DNA of 64,000 nt from positions 2,232,001-2,296,000 of the forward strand of contig NC_066338.1 in NCBI RefSeq assembly GCF_022539315.1, written 5' to 3'. The position numbers were made by a program, and so were the translations under genes. How positions within the stretch are numbered: the stretch's first letter is position 1; the number at the start of each line of letters is the position of its first letter. Below are positions 21,090 to 32,700 of the stretch, in pieces. The notes under the pieces are model-generated. The model was not told the DNA's origin. It made no database searches and worked only from the letters and a program-made list of their open reading frames with translations. This DNA is from Serinus canaria (taxonomy: Eukaryota; Chordata; Aves; Passeriformes; Fringillidae).

Positions 21090-21990
21090 TATCAGGAATG
21101 GATGTCTTTGCTGGGAGACAGTGGGAAGACTCTGAGGGATTTCTGTGGTCTTTTGGTACACTGCCACTTAACATTAGGCTGCTTCAAAACTGCACCCTCT
21201 CTACCATATAGTAAAAGAACTAATGTAAAACAGTACCCTCTACCTTCTGGTGCCAGAGAAGCGGTTATACAGGACTTGAGCAACCAAGGGGTAATAATTC
21301 ACACACATTCTCCTTTTAATTCACCAGTATGGCCCGTCCAAAAAGCCAATGGAAAGTGGAGATTAACAGTAGATTTTTGCAGGCCTAACGCCAGCACAGA
21401 CCCTCTTACAACAGTGGTCCCAAACTTAGCTGTATTAATAATATCAATACAAGAAAAGGCTCACCCAATCATGGCAACTATAGATGTCAAAGTCATCTTC
21501 TTTATGATACCCATACAACCAGAAGATATGGACCGTTTTGCCTTCACAGGGAAAGGACAGCAATACACTTTCACTAGGCTTCCCCAAGGCTACAAACACT
21601 CCCCCACTTTGGCCCAGCATGCTTTAGCCCAGGAATTAGAAAAAATACCCAAACCTGATCCTGTAGCTGTTTATCAATACATTGATGACATTCTGGTGGC
21701 GGGGGGGGATGAAATAGAGGTAGTAGGAAAACATCAGCAGAAATAATCTCTCACTTAGAAAGTCTTGATTTGAAGATGCCCCCAGAGAAAATTCAGAAGC
21801 CTTCTCAGGAAGTGAAGTTTTTGGGAATTTGGTGGAAAGGAGGTATGATGTGTATTCCACCCGATACCCTAACCTCTTTAGATCAGATTCAAATGCCTGA
21901 ATCCAGGAAAGATCTCCAGCAATCTCTATTAATGTTCTGGAGAAAACACATCCCAGATTTCTCAATAATTGCTAGGCTGCTTTATGACTA
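21090..21990 (+). pseudogene. Reverse transcriptase remnant
   Basis: The frame 21102-21746 has the RT fingers and palm in order: YPLPSGAREAV, SPFNSPVWPVQKANGKWR, a VDFC motif, then LPQGYKHSPTLAQHAL and the catalytic YQYIDDILVAG (YIDD at 21678-21689). In the first catalytic block the expected aspartate is present (TIDVK). The thumb/connection continues in another frame at 21770-21991 (VKFLGIWWKGG). Stops near 21746 and 21991 and the frame change break it. RT would copy the RNA genome to DNA. Its divergence suggests an old insertion. Confidence 0.85.
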
Positions 21991-22009
21991 GCTGAAGAAA
22001 AGGGTGAAA

Positions 22010-22975
22010 TGAGATTGGACTCCTTCTCAGGAAGAAGCATTGCAATTACTGAATTTTGAGGCAACAGCTCACCAAGCTCTAGGCCCTATCCATCCCACAG
22101 ATCCCTCTCAGGTGGAATGGGGATTTGCCTCCTCAGGGCTATCTGTACACATTTGGCAGCGGGGTCCCCAGCGTCCGACAAGGCCTCTAGGGTTTTATTC
22201 CCATGGTTTCAAAGATGCTGAGAAAAGAAACACTGCCTGGGAAAAGGGGTTGTTTGTGGTTAGCTTAGCTCTCTTAGAAGAGGAAAAAATTGGACGACAA
22301 CAGCCTATTGTATAAAGAGGCCCTTTCAAAGTTATCAAAACTGTCACTAATGGGACCCCCCCCCCCCGCCTGGCAGGCTGGCCCAAAGGGCCTCACTTAG
22401 AAAATGGTACACTCCGATGGAACACTACTGTAATAGTGTCTCAATAACAGAAGGTGCTGCTAAAAATCTAGCAATCCAAGACACTGAGAGCCTGGCTAGC
22501 AGACAAGATAAACGTGCCTCTGTAATCAAAGCTGCCCTTCCTTTCTCCCCTGAACTAGCAGCAAGTTCTTGGTTCCCAGATGCCTCTGCAAAATGGGAAG
22601 GGAAGGTATGGAGATGTAGAGCAGCTGCCTTACACATTTCATCTGGTGAAAGAATCATTAACGAGGGGGAAGGCAGCGCTCAGGTTGGAGAGCTCATAGC
22701 TGTTTGGAGTGTTTTCCGAGGTGAGGCACAGAACATTTCTCTTGTCTGCATTTACACTGACCCTTATGCAGTATACAAAGGTTGTACCGAGTGGCTTCCT
22801 TTCTGGCAGCAAAATGATTGGGAAGTTCACAGAATTCCAGTGTGGCAAAAGGAAAAGTGGCAAGAAATCTCAGATATCGCGAGTCAAGGAAATTTTGCTG
22901 TTGGTTGGGTAGCTTCTCACCAAACAGATGGAAATCCAGCAGGAGAGTGGAATAATTAAGCTGATGGACAAGCAA
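22010..22975 (+). pseudogene. RT connection and RNase H remnant
   Basis: Two frames, 22040-22315 and 22417-22959, are separated by stops and a C-run at about 22360. The second holds the RNase H core: WFPDASAKWEG with the first Asp, then QVGELIAVW with the Glu, then YTDPYAVYKG with an Asp, and VASHQTDGNPA near the C-terminus. All four expected acidic/histidine positions are recognisable. The role in the virus is removal of template RNA. The frames are interrupted, so it is inactive. Confidence 0.8.
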
Positions 22976-23920
22976 GGCTCAGCCCCCTGAAAAAGGAACT
23001 AACTACTGAGGACTGGGATCAACTACTAGAATGGCTGCATGTAAAAAGACAGCACACAGGTGCGAAAAATTTGTACAAGGAAGCTCATGCTCGTGGCTGG
23101 CCGGTTACCAGGGAAATGTGTAAAACATGCATATCAGCCTGCGAGCAGTGTTGCAGGCGACTGGAGAGACATCCTTTAGAAGATGACCCTCTGCATTTAA
23201 GAAAGGGTAAAGGCTTATGGGACACATGGCAGGTAGACTATATTGGCCCCTTGAAGAAGTTAGGAGATAAACACTTTGTGCTAGTAGGAGTAGAAATTGT
23301 GTCTGGGTTGGTTGAAGCTGATGCTTTTAAAAGAGCTACAGGTGATAATACGGTTAAAGCTTTGCAGGGGTGGTTTGGGACTTTCCCAAAGCCGCAGGAA
23401 ATTCAGTCTGACAACAGGTCCCACTTCACTGCTAGAGGTGTACAGCATTGGCAAAAGGTGAAGGAATTAAGTGGACTTTCCACACCCCTTACTACTCTCA
23501 AGCTAACAGAATTGTAGAAATGTAGATGGTATTTTGAAATGAGTTCTGAAGCCACAGGAGGCAAATTGGGATGTTCGGTTATGGGAAGCTGTTGAAGGAG
23601 TGAACAGCAGATGGGGTGTGAATGGATGTCCCAAAATCACTGCCTTTTGCCCAACAGCTCCAAGCATCATTCCCTCACTACGAGGACCTGATGATTCAAG
23701 AAATCCAGCACATTACCCTAGACAACCTGTTCTGGTGGACCTCCCTACTGTAGGGGAAGTACCACTAGTGCTGAAAACCCCTCTGAATAATAATGCATGT
23801 GTAGCCTCTGATGCTCTAGGGAAAGAGCATTGGATAAATACACGCTGGATAATCCCATCATTTGAACTCCTTTCTGCCTCTCAGTGGCCGGATTTCTGTT
23901 GTTTTTACTTTTACAGAAGA
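22960..23920 (+). pseudogene. Integrase remnant
   Basis: The stretch before and within 23071-23517 shows an HHCC-like zinc region (RQHTGAKN, then CKTCISACEQC). The catalytic core begins with TWQVDYIGP (first Asp) and has QSDN for the second Asp. The frame breaks at the second half of the core, where the region with the catalytic Glu should be. A C-terminal region continues in a different frame at 23600-23947 (KEHWINTRWIIPS). Integrase would insert viral DNA and make the target duplication. It is broken here. Confidence 0.8.
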
Positions 23921-23950
23921 ACCCCGGGGGACATGAGAATCATCTGATCC

Positions 23951-24600
23951 ATGAGAACTGGGATGGTGATACTTTTCTGCATCCTACCACAACTTCATGG
24001 ACAGAATCCTGCTGAGTGGTTGTGGTCTGAAGCTACCATCCATCACACTAATGTTCTAGGATGGTATCCCAAGGGTCAACACCCGAACCTAGAGCCTATA
24101 GTGCTGCATGACTCTGAGGTATATCATCCAAGTGAGTGGGGATGGGATCAGAAGGACTGGACTAGAACCCTAACTGGAACAATTGGTGAATCCATTGTGG
24201 GAGCATGCAGAAAAATTGAAGGATCTCTCTATGAGAAAGCCACCTCCATTATAGACGCTGGAAATGTTATGGAATATGGAACCAGGTGGGAAAAATTATC
24301 TGGCTATCCCTCCAGCGAGACTGTGTCCTACAAAGAAGTGGAAGCGTGCCAAACAAATTACTCTCTGTTGCCGCCAGGAGTGTGTTGGTAATTACACTCT
24401 AGGTCCCAAAACTATCAATGTTGCAAATACAAAGGATTGTGAAAATGAACCAATTGATTGCTGGCATAATTTTACTTTAGCTAAACTGACTTATGTGGCA
24501 TGACGCTGGCAAAATAACTTGACCGACGCGTTAGGTTTCAAAGGCTTAGTTCATAAATTCAAGATAAATGCTACAGCAAAACCCACACTGAGTACCGTAG
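23951..24600 (+). pseudogene. env surface-subunit remnant, first part
   Basis: An ATG at 23951 opens a hydrophobic, signal-peptide-like start (MRTGMVILFCILPQLHG). About 130 residues with many Trp and Tyr follow, to a stop at 24391. A second frame (24264-24503) continues with NCWHNF-type residues (DCWHNFTL), a potential N-glycosylation site. The frames overlap by a shift. The position after integrase fits env. It is not functional. Confidence 0.7.
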
Positions 24601-24800
24601 TTACACCCAGTGGGTAGAAGGGACTGAGAGCATGAAGCCCACACCGAGTACCGTAGTTACACCCCAGTGGGTAGAAGGGACTGAGAGCACAAAGCTCACA
24701 TGGAGTACAGTAGTTACATCCCAGTAGGTAGAAGGGACTGAGACTACGAAGCCCACGTTAAGTACAAGAGTTATACCCCAATTGGTAGTAGGGACTGAGT
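24597..24800 (+). repeat. 57-bp tandem repeat in env, about 3.6 copies
   Basis: GTAGTTACACCCCAGTGGG-type units start at about 24597, 24653, 24710 and 24768 (spacing 56-58 bp, or 19 codons). Each ends with AAGCCCACA..GAGTAC. It lies in the part of env that codes for Thr/Pro-rich sequence. Confidence 0.85.
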
Positions 24801-24976
24801 CCCCTTAGTCAATATGTAACCAAATGGCCTTGGTCCCAGGCTTTTGTTCACTTTACAGGAATGGGAAAAACAAGGGTTCCAGGTGCCTGATCCTTGCGGC
24901 CACTTCCTACGGAGTTCACCTGGAGGTCTCTTACTGCCAATAAGTCCAAGTTTGCTAAATAAAACGTGGGTGCCAC

Positions 24977-25640
24977 TGTAAGAGCCTAAATGAGAGATGC
25001 AAGACTCCAGGTGCCTCTTCAAAATGCAGTTTATTCCATCCAAGATGCTGCAGGAGTCCAAGGTCATGGGTGACAGAGCATGTGCCTACAGCTGTAAGCT
25101 CTAGCTGCAGGCAGGCCTGGAGACCTTTCGGATTTGTTTACATTGCATTATATACTTTTCTTTGCTGAGCATCTTAATACAGTAGAACCAATCTATACCT
25201 TAACTATTACCTATAGCCTATCATAACTACTCTAATTACCATATTCATGTTACTATTCTCCACTCACTAAAAGTCAGTACATTACAGTTTAGGCTGAAAG
25301 TTGTTTTTCAGTTTTTCTGCAGTGGAAAATTCTGAGACCTTTTTTCTGCTTGCCACATTTGCTGACTTGTTTGCCTGTGCTATCTTCCTGCTTGATAAAA
25401 CATCTTCTTGTTTGAGGTGGGTTTATCCTTTGCTCTAAGTCATAAAACCCCCTTCTAACTAACACACCCTTTGCCTCCTTGGTTATCCAGTAAGACTGGC
25501 TCAGCAATTCTTCTAGATCAAAACTTGCTTCCATCTCTGTTCTTTCTTCAGATTCTACATTTAAAAATCTTTCTTCTAAGCATACATATCTGTCAAAATT
25601 TCATCCTTCCAAATACCTGGCAGCTTCAAGGGGTAGTGGG
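24977..25640 (-). mobile_element. Nested LTR inside env, probably minus strand
   Basis: TGTAAGAGCC at 24977 begins sequence unlike env. A minus-strand AATAAA lies at about 25031 (TTTATTCC on plus) near the left end, as expected for a minus-strand LTR. The right boundary is unclear (between about 25350 and 25650) and no target duplication could be found, so extent is approximate. Confidence 0.55.
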
Positions 25641-25665
25641 AGAAGAAATTAGCATAGGATAGCAA

Positions 25666-26130
25666 ATGATTAACGGAACTACCTATAGTAAAGCAATCTC
25701 AATCAGTGTTTTGACAGTTCAGACAAATAAGCATGAACAGGTTTGTACGCACCCAAGCGTACAAGACTGTTGGCACAATTTTACATTAACACAAACCACG
25801 GAAGTAGTTTGTCTTTGGTCCAAAAATACTAAAGGCCTTTTTTTTAAGTTTATAATAAATGCTATGACCCAACCTTCTACTACCACCACTCCAGCCCAAC
25901 CACTGCTTAAGCTTAGCCCGAGAATTTTTGAAATTGGACCCTATATAATCAGGAAAACTGGTCAACAACAATTATTGTTCAATCCAGCATGGTCTCTTAA
26001 ACAAGTCAAATTGCTGATGATGCAAAGCAATGTCTCAGAAATTCAGCCCGCCTGTTCGCGTTTTTTGCAGAATTCCTTTGAGGGTTGGACCAACTGGCTG
26101 CGAAAACAGAAAGTCCGTTTTTTTTTTTAA
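25666..26130 (+). pseudogene. env surface-subunit remnant, second part
   Basis: The open frame contains DCWHNFTLTQTTEVV and then INAMTQPSTTTTPAQP. It therefore repeats, with divergence, the module seen at about 24440-24590. It continues into SPRIFEIGPY and ends at the surface/transmembrane boundary around 26100 after a T-run frameshift. Confidence 0.65.
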
Positions 26131-27470
26131 AAACCAGACTGACACTAAGAGACATAACCGGTTTTGTGGGAACAGGTTTGGGAATTCTAAATAGTATTGA
26201 TTCAGAAGTACTAATGAATAAACTGGCTACCACCAATAGAGATTTGACCGAATTACAACAACCACTGCACTCATCCTTATTGGCTTTGGGAACACAGCAG
26301 TGGTTGCTATCAACCATATTACCAACTTGGGAAAAGGTAAATGGAAATGATCACAAATTGGTAACTGATGCACTCAGGGCTACACAAAACAACCTTTCTT
26401 TGGCTCTTAGCTGGATCCAGGCACAGTTGTGGATGCAGTCAGTTGCTACCTCAGTTATAAGAGAAGGTGAAGAAGGCACTTTTCCTACTGAAATTCGGAA
26501 AATAATTTGGGACAGTGCCACTGATTTTGAAAGAGAATTCCAATCCTGGTGGAACTTGGCGAATTTTACTAATGACCCCATTACAAACACAGCCACAGCT
26601 CTTGTATTAACCATACACAATGCCTCAGTGCATTTGATATTTCTCTAGCTTTCTGAACATAGAGAATGGGCCCGTCAAATTGGTGAAAAATGGCAAAATG
26701 TTTATTCGGAATCTTGTATTGTCTGAGAACAAGGCTTCATCTGTGAAAGTAATGCAATTATAGCTCAAGACACTTGTTTGGACGCAGAGCAAAATATCTC
26801 TCCTTTTGAAATTCATCCTAACCAGACTTCTGAAACAGTCCTTATATATATAGGCAATGGGTGTGCATGCTTTAGAACTGCTTGTGATATGGTATTGGTA
26901 GAAAATATAGTAGTGGATACTAAAAATCATTCAAATTTTTGGGCTTGTAACTTTACCAAAATTGCAGGATGTGATTTTTCTGAAGAAGCTCCAGTTCCCT
27001 CCCATTACCTTTTACAATCCAATTACACACCAATTCACAAACTATTACCTACTTCCATTGGGATGAACATTACTTTGGTGAAGCAATTGTTGCTTCATCA
27101 GGACTTAATCAAAATATTGGAGAAGATCAAGAAGAATGGACAGAAAACCCTGGTAACTGTTCATCACAATGGGAAAGAAATTCACCGTGTCATAGAGCGA
27201 GTAAGAAAAGATGCTGAACACAGGTGGGGGGATACTCTTTTTGGGTGCTCACCTACTGCCACAAGTGTCCTGAACAATATGTGTCATCCCATCATTGTCC
27301 TTTGGAGTTCAGTTTGGATTGGGTTTTTTTTATCAGCAATCTTACTCACTAGGAATTGGAGAATGATGAAACGGTTAACAAAATTGACGTCTATAACTAA
27401 TGCACACAACTTGGCTGATGTCCTTTTCACTGTGGTCATCTCCAAGACTAATGACAGAAGGCAATTATAA
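26085..27470 (+). pseudogene. env transmembrane-subunit remnant
   Basis: Frames 26085-26648 and 26778-27470 together cover the TM subunit. It opens with a glycine-rich hydrophobic stretch (TGFVGTGLGIL) that may be the fusion peptide. A heptad-like helical segment follows (LMNKLATTNRDL), then an ectodomain with several Asn-X-Ser/Thr sites. A membrane span (IIVLWSSVWIGFFLSAILL) at about 27292-27348 precedes a basic tail (RNWRMMKRL). A stop at 26648 and a second in the gap between the frames inactivate it. The C-terminal end before the 3' LTR is as expected. Confidence 0.75.
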
Positions 27471-27739
27471 ATTAGACTATGTGTTTTGAAATGATCTTCA
27501 ATTTTCTTTTGCAATTATACAAAAATTGCCTTTGATTTTTGCTGAATTGTTTTGAAAAAAAATACTTTAAATTAACATTTGTTGATTTTTTTATTGCCTT
27601 TGATTATTTGTGATTAGTTTTGATAATTTGAAAAATTCTTTTAAAATATAATTCTTTAAATAACTATTAATTATATTTGTTTCTTGTTTCCTTCCACCCC
27701 CCCCCCCCCTCCCTTTTCCTATCTTTTCTTTTCCTTCCT

Positions 27740-28710
27740 TTCTCTCTCTGACCTACTGTCTCTGCTTTCCGGGATATGCTACCATTGTATGACTACTCCC
27801 GAAGACTTTGCAACGGAACCCTGCCGATGAAGACCCTTGGAAGACTGTAGTGAATCACTGGGTGACCTGAAAGACGGTCTGAAGTTCCCCTCATTTGCCT
27901 CACGACCGTCCCCAGGACAGACATCAGGAGGCTGAGGACCCTGATCGGAATGCTGGCCTGCCAGTGATGGATGAACGCCAGAAATCCTGAGGTCCCTGAG
28001 CAGAATTCTGGCCTGCCAAGTGATTGTTGGCAGCTGTGTCTACAGTGACTGCTTCTAACAGGGCCTGCCAAGGGGCAACGCGACCTATATGCTTGCACCT
28101 GCTTGGCCACACCAGCCCAGGAATCTTCCCACCTCTTCGCCAGATGAACTTGCTGGGGACACTGGGGTGGCCACCCCATGGAAAATCCTTCATCTGCTCC
28201 ACTACCACCGTGAGGGACGGAGATTGAAGCCCCCCTCCCAAGGCCTGAGGCTGAGACGCCCGTAATTCTGATCCAGGGATGCTGGCCTGACTGAAGCAGG
28301 ATGCCTGCTAAGTGTTGCCTGCAGATGTGTTCACTGGACCTAGACTGGTTTCTCATAGAAACCAGTCCTGAAACAATGGCTCCCACTCACTGCTGATATT
28401 GATATTGACTTATCCTGCTGAGAACATGGACTGTCTGTACCCATCTTCAATACCTTTGTCCCCCTCAGCAATTTCAATAGACTTGCTCTTTATTGTATCT
28501 GCTCCCCCTCAGCCATTTCTAGATCTGTTTCCCCCCTCAGCAATGGACTATAATTGAACCTTGAGTAAACCAGGACTTGGAGATCTCCCCTAGGAAAACT
28601 CTATCGGCTGGACTGCGAGGACTTTGTCTCTCTCCATTTGGTACTTATACTCCCTCTCTCTTTCTCCCCCTCTTTTCTATTCTTTTCCTCTCCCTAATTC
28701 CTTTAAGGCA
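27740..28710 (+). mobile_element. 3' LTR of the provirus
   Basis: Collinear partner of 17650-18536. It carries two insertions relative to the 5' copy: an extra GATATT in CTGATATTGATATTGAC and a duplicated CCCCTCAGC-type segment at about 28505-28545. It is preceded by a pyrimidine-rich, not purine-rich, stretch with a C-run at about 27697-27709. The right end is placed at the last CA before apparently unique sequence (about 28710). Confidence 0.75.
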
Positions 28711-29790
28711 TTTGCTGTGGTCATTCTAGAAAGGTGCATTTGTTTGGAGTGATACTGCAATCCCCTTTCCATCTTGTCTTTTGCACTCCAAGATCAGTTA
28801 AGAAAACGTCACCACCCCCTTCGTACCAGCAGATCATGACAATATGTTCTTTCCAGCTGAAATTGGTTCTAGTCAATAGAAGCACACTGCTAGGTAAAAG
28901 TAGACTATAAAAGATAACATTCAGAATGTATTTCCCTTGTCTTCCCATTAAAGCAAGTGGAGAAAGCAGACAGATCTTCAGATAACATGCTATGTGAATT
29001 GAAAGGCATCTTCTTGGAGGCAACTGTGAAACTCACACCACGAAACAGATGAAAGGGTCACATATGATGTCAAATCTATACTTTTCATGTTTGAAAGAAA
29101 GAAGATTTCTTGAAGTACAATGCTATCAAATGAAGGTGAATTTGCAGAAGCAATTGAACTGGGTCTCCTTTAGAAACACAATGTTTTCTAATTAAACTGA
29201 GGATTGAGGAAGGCAACCTTGAAATCAAAAGGATTTAGTAACATACAAATACCAAGACTGGCAGTTCATTATCTTTCACAGTCTCTTGAAGATATGATTT
29301 ATTTTTAACTTCCGCTTGTAGTAGGTCTGAAGACATTAGGAATGATGCAATATAAAAAATCCAAAGCAAAACAACTTTCTCAAAAAGCTTTGAGTAACCA
29401 GAGAAATGATGATTTTTAGGGGTTAGGTAGTCCTTTAAAATTTGTCTCAGGGGAAAGAGATAAAAAACTGACTGAGCTCAAATGACTATGGAGTATATTC
29501 CAAAACTGTAATGAAGAATGTAAGGGGCAAGAGCCTGTAATAAAAATACTATGCTGGGTTCATCTGTTGAAAGCATTCCAGAATGGTTGAAATGATGAAT
29601 CACATCTTGTGGGATTAAAAAAAAAAAAAAAGAAGGAAGAAGAAGAAAACATAAGGAAAAAAATATTTGAACATATTTTCCCATTCCAAGATGGTACAAC
29701 AGCTTTATTTCATTTTGTTCCTATGGCAGGTTAATAGCTTATGAAGTGTTTTGCAATAGAGAGTGAGAGTGTTCACACTAACCATACAAC
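28711..29790. other. Unremarkable intergenic stretch
   Basis: About 1.1 kb between the provirus and the Sat2 array. I see no convincing ORF, RNA gene or repeat apart from an A-run at about 29608-29622. It may be remaining original unique sequence. Confidence 0.5.
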
Positions 29791-32700
29791 TTGGACGGAT
29801 TTCTTTTACTCGGCCAGGCCAATTAGCCACAAACAGAGTCCATTTTTTGATGGAAGAAGTAGTCCTTTCCCTAGGGTCTGCGTATAAGTTGAAAGCCGGC
29901 CTTTTGGGGCATTAAATATTTGCCAGATCCTAGCTGCTGTCAGCTTTCCTTTAGGAGAAATCCGGAAAAGTTGGCCAATTTTCAGGACGGCGCCCTCTGT
30001 GGGCCATGCGGAGAAGGTGCAAAGAGAGGCCATTTTCTGGGGGAAAAAGACGTCATTTCCGTCTGGTCTGGGTATCAGTTTGAAGATGGCCTTTGGGGCT
30101 TTAAGGACGTGCAGGGTCCTAGTTGCTCTATGCTTTCATTTATGGAGAAATCCAGCAAAAATTGCCAATTTGCAGCTTGTCACCCACTGTCGGCCAGGCG
30201 TAGTACCCGGAAATGGAGGCCATGTTCTGAGGGAAGAAGATGTCATTTCCCCAGGGTCTGGGTATCAGATTAAAGCTGGTCTTTGGGGCCTTATGGACGT
30301 GCAGGGTTGTAGTACTGGCAGGTCTCATTTTGGAGAAATCGACAAAAAATTGCCCAATTCCAACTTGTGGCCCATTGTCGGCCGGGCATAATAGCCACAA
30401 ACGGAGGCCATTTTCCAAGGGAATAGGAAGTCATTTTCCCAGGGTCTGGGGAACAGTTTAAAGCTGGCCTTTGGGGATGTAATTTCTCGAAGGTCCTGCT
30501 TGCTGGCAGCCTTCATTTTGGAGAAATCCGGTAAAGTTGGCCAATTTCCAGGATGACGCCCTCTGTCGGCCATGCGGAGAAGGTGCAAAGAGAGGCCATT
30601 TTCTCGGGAAAAAATATGTCATTTCCCAAGGGTCTGTGTATCAGTTTAAATCGAGACTTTTGGGGCATTAAATATTTGCCAGGTCCTAGTTCCTGTCAGC
30701 TTTCGTTAGGAGAAATCCAGCAAAGTTGGCCAATTTTCTGTTTGGTGCCCTCTGTGATCCAGGCGGAGAATGTGCAAAGAGAGGCCATTTTCCATGGGAA
30801 ACAGACGTCATTTGCCTGGGGTCTGGGTATCAGATTGAAGAAGGTCTTTACAGCTTTAAGGACGTAAAGGGTCCTGGTTGCTGTCAGCTTTCATTTAGGA
30901 GAAATCCAGGAAAGTTGGCCAATTTCCAGGATGGCGCCCTCCGTCGTCCATGTGGAGAAGGTGCAAAGAGAGGCCATTTTCCAGGTGAAAAAGAAGTCAT
31001 TTCCCCAGGGTCTGGGTATCAGTTTGAAGATTGCCATTGGGGCTTTAGGGACACGAAGGGTCCTGGTTGCTGGCACCTTTCCTTTAGAAAAATACTAGGA
31101 AAGGGAGACAATTTCCAGGATGGCGCCCTCTGTAGTCCATGCGGAGAAGGTGCAAATAGAGGACATTTTCTGGAGGAAAAAGACGTCATTTCCCCAGGGT
31201 CTGGTTATCAGTTTAAAGCTGAACATTGGGGCCATTAAATATTTGCCAGGTCCTAGTTGCTGTCAGCTTTCGTTTAGGAGAAATCCAGCAAAGTGTGCCA
31301 GTTTTCAGGATGGTACCCTCTGTCGGCCAAGAGGAGAAGGTGCAAAAAGAGGCCATTTTCTGAGGGCAAAACGACGTCATTTCCCCGGAGTCTTGGAAAC
31401 AGTTTGAAGACTGCCTTTGGGGTTTAGGGACGCGCAGGGTCCTGGTTGCAGGCAGCTTTGTCTAGGAGAATACTAGCAATAGGAACCAACTTCCAGGATG
31501 GCGCCGTCTGTCGTCCATGCAGAGAAGGTGCAAAGGGAGGCCATTTCCTGGGGGAAAAAGACGTCATTTCCCCAGGGTCTGGGTATCAGTTTCAAGATGG
31601 CCTTTTGGGGCGATAAATATTTCCAAGGTCGTGGTTACTCTCAGCTTTCATTTAGCATAATCCAACAAAATTGATCAATTTCCGGGACGGCATCCTCTGT
31701 CGGCCATGCTGCAAAAGTGCAAATAGAGGCCATTTTCTGGGGGAAAAAGACGTCATTTCCCCATGGTCTGCATATCAGTTTGAAGTTGGCTTTTTTGAGC
31801 TATAAATATTTGCCAGTTGATGCTAGGGCCTGGTTGCTGGAATCTTTCATTTACGGAGAAATCCAGCAAAGTTGGCCAGTTTTCTGTTTGGCACCCTCTG
31901 TCGTCCATGCAGAGAAGGTGCAAAGGAGGCCATTTCCTGGGGGAAAAAGACGTCATTTCCCCAGGGTCTGGGTTATCGGTTTGAAAATGGTCTTTTGAGG
32001 CATAAATATTTCCAAGGTCGTGGTTACTCTCAGCTTTTGTTTAGCATAATCCAACAAAATTGATCAATTTCCAAGATGGCACCCTCTGTCGGCTATGCAG
32101 AGGAAGTGCAAAGAGAGGCCATTTTCTGGGGAAAAAAAACATCATTTCCCTTGGGTCTGGGTATCACTTTGAAGATGGGCGCTTTTGTAATCCAACAAAA
32201 TTGGTCAATTTCCAAGATGGCACCCTCTGTCGGCTATGCAGAGGAAGTGCAAAGAGAGGCCATTTTCTGGGGAAAAAAGACATCATTTCCCTTGGGTCTG
32301 GGTATCACTGTGAAGATGGCTTTTTTGGGCTATAAATATTTGCCACTTGCTGCCATGGCCTGGTTGATGGCATCTTTCATTTACGGAGAAATCCAGTTAA
32401 GTTGGCCAATTTTCGTTTTGGTGCCCTCTGTTGTCCATGCGCAGAAGGTGCAAAGAGAGGCCATTTCCTGGGGGAAAAAGACGCCATTTCTGCAGGGTCT
32501 TGGTAACAATTTGAAGATTGCCTTTGGGGCTTTAGGGATGTTCAGGGTCCTCGTTGCTGTCAGCTTTCCTTTAGCAGAATACTAGGAAAGGGAGCCAATT
32601 TCCAGGATGGCGCCCTCTTCCATCCATGCGCAGAAGATGCAAATAGAGGCCATTTTCTGGGGAAAAAGATGTCATTTCCCCAGTGTCTGGTTATCAGTTT

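Larger units (their letters stand above)
17647..28710 (+). mobile_element. Degraded provirus of about 11 kb with gag-pro-pol-env remnants
   Basis: Two copies of an LTR-like sequence (about 17650-18536 and about 27740-28710) enclose, in order, gag, protease, RT, RNase H, integrase and env remnants on the plus strand. Every gene has stops or frameshifts, so the copy is dead. RT and RNase H motifs fit an ERVL-like (spuma-related) or gamma-like relative; assignment by eye is tentative. It was later invaded by LTRs at 18537 and about 24977. It lies at the right edge of the Sat1 array. Target duplications are not visible, and the outer ends are uncertain by tens of bases. Confidence 0.85.

Noticed and set aside
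24968..25360. GCCAC pair (24972 and 25352) as target duplication of the nested LTR
   Set aside because: The right copy is not preceded by a CA terminus and lies in sequence that still looks LTR-like, so the match is probably chance.
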